23,664 bases of DNA, taken from the NCBI GenBank assembly GCA_902768605.1, contig CACXLY010000062.1, forward strand, positions 1 to 23,664. Reading direction: 5' to 3'. The notes below the pieces were generated by a model that was given only the letters and a program-made list of their open reading frames with translations, was not told the origin of the DNA and searched no databases. The position numbers were made by a program, and so were the translations under genes. Positions 1 to 7,141 of this stretch are shown in pieces. How positions within the stretch are numbered: position 1 is the first letter of the stretch; every line of letters begins with the position of its first letter. Source of the DNA: an uncultured Bacteroidales bacterium. GTDB lineage: Bacteria > Bacteroidota > Bacteroidia > Bacteroidales > Bacteroidaceae.

Positions 1-420
1 GAAGGCGAGGATGCCAAGCTTCTTGCCCTTCAGCTCTGTGCCGCTGGTGCCGTTGAAGAAGTTGCGGACGCCAAAGACGAGCAGACCGAAGACAAGCTCG
101 GCCACGCTGTTGGCGTTTTGACCGGGGGTGTTCATGGCGACCACGTTGTGCGCCGTAGCTGCTGCGAGGTCAATATTGTCGTAACCAGCACCGGCACGCA
201 CCACAATCTTCAACTGCTTGGCAGCGTCGAGCACCTCAGCATCTACCTTATCCGAGCGGATAATCATCGCATCAACATCCTTCACAGCATCAAGTAACTG
301 GCTCTTCTCTGTGTATTTCTCAAGTAATACGAGTTCATATCCAGCAGCATCTGTAACTGCCTTAATGCCATCTACAGCAACCTTGCTGAATGGCTTCTCT
401 GTTGCTACAAGTACTTTCAT
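1..420 (-). CDS. serA: D-3-phosphoglycerate dehydrogenase, N-terminal part (cut by window edge)
   Basis: The first 140 residues are present and the rest lies outside the left edge. SerA oxidises 3-phosphoglycerate to 3-phosphohydroxypyruvate with NAD+, the first step of serine synthesis in the cytoplasm. The reading begins MKVLVATEKPFSKVAVDGI and contains the substrate-domain signature IRSDKVDAEVL...VVRAGAGYDNID (about residues 62-88), then NTPGQNANAVAELVFGLL, which is typical of the D-isomer 2-hydroxyacid dehydrogenase family. The visible part ends at the entry to the nucleotide-binding domain (GKKLGILAF). It lies 30 bp downstream of serC on the same strand, so the two are probably one transcript. 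The gap between them is a low-complexity word array. Confidence 0.93.
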   Translation of the reverse strand, partial: MKVLVATEKPFSKVAVDGIKAVTDAAGYELVLLEKYTEKSQLLDAVKDVDAMIIRSDKVDAEVLDAAKQLKIVVRAGAGYDNIDLAAATAHNVVAMNTPGQNANSVAELVFGLLVFGVRNFFNGTSGTELKGKKLGILAF

Positions 421-452
421 AACTATGAACTATGAATTATGAACTATGAACT
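421..452. repeat. Word array between serC and serA
   Basis: The whole serC-serA spacer is made of the words AACTATGA and ATTATGA repeated about four times. The serC stop codon (TAG read on the minus strand) lies at its edge. Similar words recur at 1646-1682 and at the mnmA start near 8276-8292. Confidence 0.8.
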
Positions 453-1574
453 AATGCTTTGCCTCAAACTCCTTCATGCAAGCCACGAGTGCCTCGCAGC
501 CTTCGATGGTCATGGCGTTGTAGCAGCTTGCACGGAAGCCGCCGACGTCGCGATGTCCCTTCACGCCGACCATGCCCTTGCTGGTTGCGAAGGCCATGAA
601 CTCGTCCTGCAGCTCCTGATACTCGGGCTTGAGGACGAAGGTGATGTTCATGCGTGAGCGGCTGTCCTCCTCGGCTGTGCCGACGAAGAGTTTGTTGCGA
701 TCAATCTCGCCATAGACGATCTCGGCGCGCTGCTTGGCCAACTTCTCCATAGCCTCAACGCCACCCTGCTTCTTGATCCACTTCAGGTTCTGCAGAGCGC
801 AATAGATGGGCACCGTGGGAGGCGTATTGAACATACTGCCCTTGCTGATGTGCGTGCGTAGATGGGCACCGTGGGAGGCGTATTGAACATACTGCCCTTG
901 CTGATGTGCGTGCGATAGTCGAGCATCGTGGGAATAGGACGGCTCACCTTGCCCAACAGGTCTTCCTTGATGATGCAGAAGGTCACACCTGCCATAGAGA
1001 GGTTCTTCTGAGCGCCGCCGTAAATCATGCCGTACTTGCTCACATCGATGGGACGGGAGAGGATGTCGCTACTCATGTCGGCAATCATAGGCACTGGGCT
1101 GTCGAAGTCCTGGAGAATCTCTGTGCCGTAAATAGTGTTGTTCGTAGTGATGTGGAAGTAGTCAGCATCCGTCGGGATGGTGAAGCCTTTGGGGATGTAG
1201 GTGAAGTTCTTGTCTTTGCTGGAAGCCACCTCGACCACTTCGCCGAAGAGCTTTGCCTCCTTCTCGGCCTTGGTTGCCCAGACACCTGTGTTAAGGTAGG
1301 CAGCCTTTTTCTCGAGGAAGTTGTAGGGGACCATGCAGAACTCGAGGCTTGCACCGCCACCGAGGAAGATGACTGCGTAGCCTTCGGGAATGCTGAGCAG
1401 TTCCTTGAACAGAGCGACAGCCTCGTCGACGACAGGCTGGAAGTTCTTGGCACGATGACTTGTCTCCATCAGAGAGAGACCGCTGCCCTCGAACTCGAGG
1501 CAGGCAGCAGCAGTTGCCTCCATCACTTCCTTGGGAAGGATAGAAGGACCGGCATTGAAATTGTACTTTTTCAT
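451..1574 (-). pseudogene. serC: Phosphoserine aminotransferase, frameshifted by a 56-bp tandem duplication
   Basis: SerC is the PLP enzyme that turns 3-phosphohydroxypyruvate into O-phosphoserine, the step after SerA. The N-terminal part (from ATG at 1574) begins [17 protein letters not shown] and carries [17 protein letters not shown] and the PLP-lysine region [14 protein letters not shown]. The C-terminal part carries RSRMNITFVL and GMVGVKGHRDVGGFRASCYNAM, the usual end of the family. The two parts lie in different frames because bases 803-858 are repeated exactly at 859-914, and 56 is not a multiple of 3. With one copy removed the gene would encode 355 residues, a normal family length. 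As written, the first ORF ends with an out-of-frame tail shortly after the duplication. The lesion may be a real mutation, a reversible slippage state or an assembly error. Confidence 0.93.
803..914. repeat. Perfect 56-bp tandem duplication inside serC
   Basis: Bases 803-858 and 859-914 are identical over 56 bp. The bases on either side differ, so the period is exactly 56. It duplicates the codons for [12 protein letters not shown] and shifts the frame. Confidence 0.97.
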
Positions 1575-1631
1575 ATTTATAATGATTGTTGGTAAAAGGT
1601 TATTAGTTATTGAGGCTTTAATTTTGCGCTA

Positions 1632-1639
1632 CAAAGATA
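1632..1639 (-). promoter_or_regulatory. Promoter -7 box for serC-serA
   Basis: Reads TATCTTTG on the minus strand, an exact match to the Bacteroidetes -7 consensus TAnnTTTG, about 58 bp upstream of the serC start. I see no convincing -33 TTG, because the upstream bases are a word array. Confidence 0.6.
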
Positions 1640-1745
1640 CAAAAAATAGTTCATAGTTCATAGTTCGTAGTTCATAGTTTTTCTCTTTTTGCTGAAAAAT
1701 CAAATAATTTTTCACTTTTCATTTTTCATTTTACATTTTTTATTG

Positions 1746-1753
1746 TACCTTTG
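1746..1753 (+). promoter_or_regulatory. Promoter -7 box for tRNA-Pro
   Basis: TACCTTTG followed by CA, matching the Bacteroidetes -7 consensus. It implies a precursor leader of about 125 nt before the tRNA, which contains the 37-bp repeat and the ATGGTCA array. Confidence 0.55.
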
Positions 1754-1801
1754 CACCGCTTTTCGCAAGAACGATAGTCAACGGACTACGGTCAACAGAC
1801 C

Positions 1802-1838
1802 TCCGCGACTACAATCGCGTCTCGGTGCTAGAGCATCC
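1802..1838 (+). repeat. 37-bp dispersed palindromic repeat, copy 1
   Basis: Matches 10800-10836 (reverse strand) at 34 of 37 positions, including an exact 18-base core TCCGCGACTACAATCGCG. The core forms a hairpin of CGCGA and TCGCG around CTACAA. Here it lies in the leader of tRNA-Pro. Confidence 0.8.
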
Positions 1839-1885
1839 GAGAACGGACCATGGTCAATGGTCAATGGTCAATGATGAAAAGCCAT

Positions 1886-1958
1886 CGGGGTGTAGCGCAG
1901 TTGGTAGCGCACCTGGTTTGGGACCAGGTGGTCGCCCGTTCGAGTCGGGTCACCCCGA
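1886..1958 (+). tRNA. tRNA-Pro (anticodon UGG)
   Basis: A full cloverleaf can be drawn. The acceptor stem is CGGGGTG with CACCCCG, the D arm GCGC/GCGC encloses AGTTGGTA, the anticodon stem CCTGG/CCAGG encloses TTTGGGA (anticodon TGG at 1919-1921), and the T arm GCCCG/CGGGT encloses TTCGAGT. The discriminator base is A at 1958. The CCA end is not encoded, because the next bases are CTTTTTTC, which can also serve as the terminator. It decodes CCN proline codons. Confidence 0.95.
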
Positions 1959-2017
1959 CTTTTTTCTTTTCATATCCGAACTTACAAAACGGGACGTAAA
2001 GGAAAACTTAAAAGAAT

Positions 2018-2058
2018 AAGGGATGGTTTTTGTCGTCACGCGATAGAAACCATCCCTT
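2018..2058. terminator. Perfect 12-bp hairpin, possible bidirectional terminator
   Basis: AAGGGATGGTTT (2018-2029) pairs without mismatch with AAACCATCCCTT (2047-2058) around a 17-nt loop. It lies between the convergent tRNA-Pro and CotH-protein genes. The T-run after it is weak on both strands, so terminator function is an inference. Confidence 0.5.
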
Positions 2059-2120
2059 GTTATTGTAGATATTATGATATTAAGTCACATCCTCTTTTTT
2101 TGTCGTGCTATAAGTTCAAA

Positions 2121-2208
2121 TTAGACACGCTTAAATCGCAAACTTAACACGTTAAAAATATTATTTAGGCACGTGTCGTGAGACATTTAACAACGTGTTG
2201 CAAGGAAG
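2121..2208. repeat. 22-bp-period array A (four units, CACG core)
   Basis: Four units begin with TTA at 2121, 2144, 2165 and 2187 (spacings 23, 21, 22), each with an ACACG or CACGTG-like core 4-7 bases in. Two units are hyphenated palindromes (TTAAC-AC-GTTAA; CAAC-GT-GTTG). It lies about 110 bp beyond the 3' end of the CotH-protein gene. The units are more diverged than in the arrays at 10042 and 23055. Confidence 0.5.
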
Positions 2209-2231
2209 CCAGCATCACGTTGCTGGCTTCC
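2204..2231. terminator. Perfect 11-bp stem-loop downstream of the CotH gene
   Basis: GGAAGCCAGCA (2204-2214) pairs exactly with TGCTGGCTTCC (2221-2231) around a 6-nt loop. It is in the right place to end or protect the CotH transcript, but no T-run follows on either strand. Confidence 0.45.
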
Positions 2232-2290
2232 TCACAACGTGATGTTATTTAATCGCGACCTTGATTGCGTCGAGCTCGCTCTCATTCGGC

Positions 2291-2313
2291 AGAACTCAAA
2301 CAAGTTTGGTTCT
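2291..2313. repeat. Imperfect palindrome AGAAC-T-CAAAC-AA-GTTTG-GTTCT
   Basis: Two 5-bp arms with a one-base bulge around an AA centre, followed by ACGCTCAC. It has the same build as the palindrome at 20808-20832 (AAATACC/GGTATTT, bulge C, AA centre, then CGCTCGC), which suggests one dispersed family. Confidence 0.5.
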
Positions 2314-2317
2314 ACGC

Positions 2318-5300
2318 TCACTTAATCGCGATCTTTTTCCCTCCGAAGATGTAAACGCCACTCGGTAATTTACGACTTAACCATTTTCGGCCGCTCAGGT
2401 CATAGATGCCAAATGATTTACTATGAGTCGTGGACTGTGAATCCTGAATTGCTACGATGCCATTGGGGTCGTCTTCATTATAATACGTGCCGTCGTCGGC
2501 AAGCAAGACTTTAGCGTGCGTGGCGTCGAGCACGGGATGGTCGTCCACGCCCAAGGTCTGATACCAGACAGGGGCATACGGGTCGCCATACTGATTGAGG
2601 AGGTAGCAGAGCTCGCCGTTCTGCACCTGCTCCGGCGTCACGGTGATGGCACGTGCATCGGGCGTGGTGGAGTAGCAGTTGGTGGCCTGAGGATTGCCTC
2701 TCAACATAGCATCGCTCATGTCCGGCCGGTAATAGCCTTCGATGGTGCCGCTGCCGTAGCAGTTGTAGGCCTGCCCGTTGCCAGCATAACCCGTTATCTG
2801 TCCGCTCTCAAAGTCACCCTTGACAGGTCCCGTCGCATAGCAGTTGATGAAGACTGGCGTAGCGGTTCCGCTCATGTTACAGCCAAAGATAGCACCGGCA
2901 TTCCGTACCGTGGCCGTCACAGAGCCTTCATTGCCGAGGCACTCCATCGTGACTGTACCTACTCCATTCGAACCGCCGATGATGCCGACATACGAACCTC
3001 CAAGGATGAAACAAGTCTCGTCGAGCACGAAGTTCTTGATGGTAGCACCGCCGCTGACGATGCCGAAGAGGCCAATGTAGTTGCCGCCAGACCTTATCTT
3101 CAGGTTGCTGAAGGTGTGTCCTCCGCCATCAAAGCAACCTATATATGGGTGGTCGGCAGTACCAATAGGTCTGACAGTCTGGCCCTCGAAGTCAAGATTG
3201 TCTGTAACGATACCGTTGATGTAGTTCAGTCCTCCGTTCACAAGCTCTGCAAAGTCGACGAGTTCCTGCGGAGTAGTGATGGCGAAGTCAAGGTTGTTGA
3301 CGTAGGAGCTTCCCTCGCGAATCACTTGCAGGTGATGCTGCAGCACGGGATGCTCATCCTCTCCAAGGGTCTGATAGAAGAACATCTCGCCAGACGTGTC
3401 GCCATCGTTGAGTCGATAGCAGAGGTAGCCGCCAGAGATGTCTTCCTCACTGACCTTCGTGACGCTGGTCTGCGCGGTTGTAATGTTGCTGAAGCAGCGC
3501 GTTATCAGTCCACGTTTGTATCGGGCGAAGCTATTGCCGTCGGTCACTCCACTGACAGAAGCTAAGCTGAAGCATCTCGTTATCTTGGCACTCTTCTTCA
3601 CCCAGCCGCAGATGGCAGCGCTCTCGTCCTGTCCGCTGACAGAGCCAGAGACGTAGCTGTGGCTGATGTTGACCGTCGTGCCCGCATCGGTACTTGCACC
3701 GAGGATGCCTCCTGCCCACATGCCGGAAGCGATGACCGTGCCCTCGTTGCTCAAAGCATCAAGCGTGACGGTTCCTTCTCCCTGAGCTAAGCCGATAAGA
3801 CCTACGCAGTTGGCACCTCTTATCAGACATGAGTTGTCGAGTGTGATGCCGCGAACGACAGCTCCTGCTGCCAGCGTGCCAAAGAGCCCGACGTTATCAT
3901 CTCCACGCTCCATATTGAGTCCGGACAGGATGTGGTTCTCTCCATCAAACATGCCAGCATAGGGGTGCTCCTGCGTGCCTATAGGCTTCAGCTTTGAACT
4001 TATTCCTGACAAGTCGAGGTCGCTTGCCAGGCGCCCGTTCAGGCTGGTGAGTCCCTGGTCGTTCACGGCATGCTGGAACCTCATGAAGTCAGCAGGCGTA
4101 TTGATGGCGAAGAGCGTGACGGAAGGATCTATGTCCTCCACTTCCACGTAGCCCAACATGTTGTCTATCCAGTCGATACGTTCTCTCAGGTAGTTCTTGA
4201 CGATATCAAGCTCTCCCTGATAGGTGCCGGGAGCGAACTGCTGCAAGGTGAGAAGCTGGCCCAGATTGTCCCAGCGAGTGAAGTTCAACTCCTGCGACTT
4301 ATCCAGCACGACGCCCAGGCTGTCGACGAACGCCCAAAGGCTATCGACGGAGAACGCCTTGCTCCTCCGCGTCTCAGCCCAAATGGAGCTGAGCCTCTCG
4401 TTAGCATAAGGGTCGGACAGGATGCGGCGCACGAAGTCGCGTATGCCGTTAACGGCAGACCCGTAGTTGAAGAGCCAGTCGGGCTTGCCGTTAGCTGGGT
4501 AGGTGCGCTGGTCGTTGTCCATGCTGAGGTCGAAGTCCCAGACAGGACCGAAGTGGAACAGGTCGTCGTCGCGCTCCTTATACAGATAAAGGCTCCACAT
4601 GGCATCGTTGTTACCTGCAAACTCGCCTACGAGGAAGTAGCGCAGGAATTCGTCCAAGTCGAGCCTGCTGCGATATCCTTGCTCGGGATTCGTGTAGTTG
4701 GACACCCACAAGCGAGACTCCATTTCGTTGAAGGCGTTGCGGATGTAGGCGAACTGCTGAGAGCTTAAGTCCTTCTCGTCAGGATACTTGACGTCAACAG
4801 GAATGCCTCGACCGCTGCTGAAATGATATTTCTCTCCCGGGCTGGTAATCTCCAGCAAATAACCGCCGGTGATGAGATAGTCGTCGTTGTCATCGGGAAG
4901 AAGCTCGGTGATGTTCACGCGATTGGGGTCAACCGTCACCTGATCGCAAAGCTGATAGTTTCCCTTGAACTCTCCGTTCACGATGACGTCCACGTTCTGT
5001 ATCCAAGGCGTATAGCGCAAGCCCAAGCGACGGCTCATCTCGAAGGCAATGTTGTTGCGCATCAAGGTCTTCTCGCGCCAATTGGGCAGAAGCGTCCACT
5101 TCTTGGCTTTCGATGGACTCTCCAACGGAGAACCCTTAAGCATGTGATGACTCTGCCCGTCGTTGAACTTGATGCGATAGGGACGCTTCTTGAAGAGCTC
5201 ATAGCGTGAACCGTTTCCGCGCTCACGGGCCAAGACTGGATATTCCTGAATGCGAGTCCCGTTGTCATAGACAATGCACATCTCGGACTCCAGTTCATGC

Positions 5301-5923
5301 ACCTTGTCGTAAGGCTCTATCCCGGAATAGGTGTGGTAGGACAGCGTCGGCAGATTGCTCAGCTGATAGAAACGGGAATCGTTACCCTCGCCCTGATAGC
5401 CGTAGAACTCCAGCTCGGCGACGTTGCAGCGGCTGTCTGCCGGGCCGCACCAGCGGACATAGCGGAAGCCACGAGTGACGATTACGTTAGCATAAGACAT
5501 GATGCCTGCCGTCCCCTCCTCCGTAATCATGTACAAGGGAATGGCGTCCATGAAGTCCTCACGATTGGAACCCTCGAAGATTCCCAGGACTACATGTTCT
5601 GGGCCGTCGAAGGAATTGCGCGGGCACCATCCTACACGTGTAATGACGTGAGGAGAGCCCAAATCCAAGCCGACCCACGTGTGCGACTTTTCGTAAGTGG
5701 CAACAAAGGTGGCGAGGTTTCCGTCGAAGGCATTCGCCGCGGTATTTACGTCATACGATACTGACTGAGTGTCAAAGTCGTAGCATTTCTCTGTTCCCAT
5801 CACGGTGCCCGTCAACTTAGTCCCTGTGTCAATCGGTCTCTCTGCATGCAAGCCAAGCACGGGATGCATGAGACAGAAGAAGATGGTCAACAATAGTTTG
5901 TTCAGATGTTTTTCAGATGGCAT
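2318..5923 (-). CDS. Secreted CotH-kinase protein with discoidin-like and GLUG-type repeat domains
   Basis: This 1201-residue protein has a signal peptide (hydrophobic residues 9-26). A discoidin/F5-8-type domain follows at about 35-175 (AFDGNLATFV, WVGLDLGSPHVITRVGW, FRYVRWCGP). The CotH kinase-like domain spans about 205-590, with ARERGNGS, KKRPYRIKF, LLPNWREKTLMRNNIAFEM, VNGEFKGNYQL and the acidic motif GPVWDFDLSMDN (459-470). Two homologous GLUG-type units lie at about 600-862 and 878-1132. Both contain PIGT..HPY.G.FDG...H..S.L, NVGLFG or YIGLFG, and end ELCY or YLCYRLN ... YQTLG.D.HPVL. The C-terminus (1171-1201, IYDLSGRK...GVYIFGGKKIAIK) looks like a short type IX sorting tail. CotH family members phosphorylate proteins; the target here is unknown. 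The start is 13 bp after the upstream aminotransferase gene, so the two are co-transcribed. Confidence 0.85.
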   Translation of the reverse strand: MPSEKHLNKLLLTIFFCLMHPVLGLHAERPIDTGTKLTGTVMGTEKCYDFDTQSVSYDVNTAANAFDGNLATFVATYEKSHTWVGLDLGSPHVITRVGWCPRNSFDGPEHVVLGIFEGSNREDFMDAIPLYMITEEGTAGIMSYANVIVTRGFRYVRWCGPADSRCNVAELEFYGYQGEGNDSRFYQLSNLPTLSYHTYSGIEPYDKVHELESEMCIVYDNGTRIQEYPVLARERGNGSRYELFKKRPYRIKFNDGQSHHMLKGSPLESPSKAKKWTLLPNWREKTLMRNNIAFEMSRRLGLRYTPWIQNVDVIVNGEFKGNYQLCDQVTVDPNRVNITELLPDDNDDYLITGGYLLEITSPGEKYHFSSGRGIPVDVKYPDEKDLSSQQFAYIRNAFNEMESRLWVSNYTNPEQGYRSRLDLDEFLRYFLVGEFAGNNDAMWSLYLYKERDDDLFHFGPVWDFDLSMDNDQRTYPANGKPDWLFNYGSAVNGIRDFVRRILSDPYANERLSSIWAETRRSKAFSVDSLWAFVDSLGVVLDKSQELNFTRWDNLGQLLTLQQFAPGTYQGELDIVKNYLRERIDWIDNMLGYVEVEDIDPSVTLFAINTPADFMRFQHAVNDQGLTSLNGRLASDLDLSGISSKLKPIGTQEHPYAGMFDGENHILSGLNMERGDDNVGLFGTLAAGAVVRGITLDNSCLIRGANCVGLIGLAQGEGTVTLDALSNEGTVIASGMWAGGILGASTDAGTTVNISHSYVSGSVSGQDESAAICGWVKKSAKITRCFSLASVSGVTDGNSFARYKRGLITRCFSNITTAQTSVTKVSEEDISGGYLCYRLNDGDTSGEMFFYQTLGEDEHPVLQHHLQVIREGSSYVNNLDFAITTPQELVDFAELVNGGLNYINGIVTDNLDFEGQTVRPIGTADHPYIGCFDGGGHTFSNLKIRSGGNYIGLFGIVSGGATIKNFVLDETCFILGGSYVGIIGGSNGVGTVTMECLGNEGSVTATVRNAGAIFGCNMSGTATPVFINCYATGPVKGDFESGQITGYAGNGQAYNCYGSGTIEGYYRPDMSDAMLRGNPQATNCYSTTPDARAITVTPEQVQNGELCYLLNQYGDPYAPVWYQTLGVDDHPVLDATHAKVLLADDGTYYNEDDPNGIVAIQDSQSTTHSKSFGIYDLSGRKWLSRKLPSGVYIFGGKKIAIK

Positions 5924-5936
5924 ATTCTATTAATTT

Positions 5937-7112
5937 TTATTTGGCTCTTATGGCATTAATCATTCTATCTAAGGCTTCGTTAACGACGGAGCGAGGACAG
6001 CCGACATTCAGACGCATAAAGCCGACGCCGCCCTTGCCGAACATCGCGCCGGAGTTCATGCCAATCTTGGCATCGAAGGCAAAGAAGTGCTCCAGTTCGC
6101 CTTGCGTCTTGAAGCCAAGTGCGGTGCAATCGAGGAAGACGAGGAAACTGGCATCGGGCACGATGGGTTGTATCTTCGGACATTCCTTCGCGAAACGTTC
6201 GACAACGAGGTCGATGTTGCCCTGCACATAGTCGAGCATCTGCTGCTTCCACTCGCGGCCCTCGTCGCTGTAGCAAGCCATCACGCAGTCGCAGGCAAAG
6301 ACGTTGCCGAGGTCCTGGTCCGTGCCCCAGATGTAGTTGAAGTATTGCTCGCGAAGCTTCTCGTCATAGACAATCGCCTGACTTGCCACGATGCCCGGCA
6401 TATTGAAGGTCTTCGTGGGAGCCTGCAGGGTGATGCTGATGCGGCGTGCCTCCTCGCTGACGCTGGCAAAGGGAATGTGCTTGTGCCCCCTGAAGACCAT
6501 ATCGCAATGTATCTCGTCGCTGATCACTACAACACCTTCCTCCGCACAGATGCGGGCGACTTGCTGCAAGTCTTCCTTCTTCCAACAGATGCCGGCAGGG
6601 TTGTGAGGGTTGCAGAGAATCATCATCTTGCAGCCTTTGATGTCGCGACGGAGCGCCTCGAAGTCCATCGCGAAGGACGTTTCGGTGCGTCGAAGCGAGG
6701 ACTGTACGACCTCTCGCATGCAGGCCTCAGGAACGAAACTGAAGGGATGATAGACGGGTTCCTGTATGAGGATGCGGTCGCCCTTCTCCGTGAAGGCCTG
6801 CACAGCAAGGAAGATGCCCGACACGACGCCGGGGATGTAGCAAATCATCTCACGCGTAACGTCCATGCCGTGCTGCTCTTTGTTCCATCGGCAAACACTT
6901 TCGTAGTAAGGCGGGTTCTGGCAAGTGTAGCCCAGAATGCCTTGCTCCAGGCGTTTCCTTATGGCATTAAACACGAAAGGCGGTGTACGAAAATCCATGT
7001 CGGCAACCCACATCGGGATGAGGTCGTCGGTACCGCATTCATTCTTCACTCGGTCTATCTTAATTGCATCAGTTCCCTTACGGGGAATTATCTCGTCAAA
7101 GTTGTATTTCAT
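5937..7112 (-). CDS. PatB/MalY-type PLP-dependent C-S lyase (aminotransferase class I/II)
   Basis: 391 residues, a normal length for PatB/MalY enzymes. These are fold-type I PLP proteins that cleave C-S bonds in cystathionine or cysteine conjugates, though some act as aminotransferases. Visible signatures are the opening PRKGTDAIKID, PMWVADMDF (33-41), GYTC with a following YY (61-70), CNPHNPAG (167-174), VVISDEIHCD (195-204, Asp199 for the pyridine nitrogen), the PLP lysine K234 in APTKTFNMPG, and the carboxylate-binding arginine in FMRLNVGCPRS (R367). It lies 22 bp after mnmA and 13 bp before the CotH-protein gene, as the middle gene of a three-gene unit. Both neighbours lack an obvious sulfur link except that MnmA uses cysteine-derived sulfur. 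The substrate is not predictable from sequence. Confidence 0.87.
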   Translation of the reverse strand: MKYNFDEIIPRKGTDAIKIDRVKNECGTDDLIPMWVADMDFRTPPFVFNAIRKRLEQGILGYTCQNPPYYESVCRWNKEQHGMDVTREMICYIPGVVSGIFLAVQAFTEKGDRILIQEPVYHPFSFVPEACMREVVQSSLRRTETSFAMDFEALRRDIKGCKMMILCNPHNPAGICWKKEDLQQVARICAEEGVVVISDEIHCDMVFRGHKHIPFASVSEEARRISITLQAPTKTFNMPGIVASQAIVYDEKLREQYFNYIWGTDQDLGNVFACDCVMACYSDEGREWKQQMLDYVQGNIDLVVERFAKECPKIQPIVPDASFLVFLDCTALGFKTQGELEHFFAFDAKIGMNSGAMFGKGGVGFMRLNVGCPRSVVNEALDRMINAIRAK

Positions 7113-7141
7113 ATTAATTCTTATTTCTTATTTCTTAATTT
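7113..7141. repeat. Word array at the mnmA-lyase junction
   Basis: ATTCTTATTTCTTATTTCTT words fill the 22-bp spacer and overlap the mnmA stop codon. Confidence 0.55.

Larger units (their letters stand above)
1575..1885. other. Intergenic region between serC and tRNA-Pro
   Basis: About 310 bp with no credible gene. It holds the serC promoter, two word arrays (1646-1682 of TAGTTCA words; 1708-1741 of TTTTCATT words), the tRNA promoter at 1746-1753, a 37-bp dispersed repeat at 1802-1838 and an ATGGTCA word array at 1848-1875. A short plus-strand ORF (1689-1874) is made almost entirely of these repeats and is not a gene. Confidence 0.7.
1959..2317. other. Convergent intergenic region, hairpins and repeats only
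   Basis: No gene is visible in these 359 bp. It holds the 12-bp hairpin at 2018, the 22-bp array at 2121, the 11-bp hairpin at 2204, a degenerate copy of the last codons of the neighbouring gene at 2248-2262, and an imperfect palindrome at 2291-2313. Confidence 0.7.

Noticed and set aside
906..1595. Long plus-strand ORF over serC
   Set aside because: It is antisense to a clearly recognised gene and its protein has no family features. The long open frame is a by-product of codon bias on the other strand.
1689..1874. Short plus-strand ORF before tRNA-Pro
   Set aside because: It is made of a TTTTCATT array, the 37-bp repeat and an ATGGTCA array, with no independent coding signal.
2516..3565. 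Plus-strand 349-codon ORF over the CotH gene
   Set aside because: It is antisense to recognised repeat domains and has no start context or recognisable domain.
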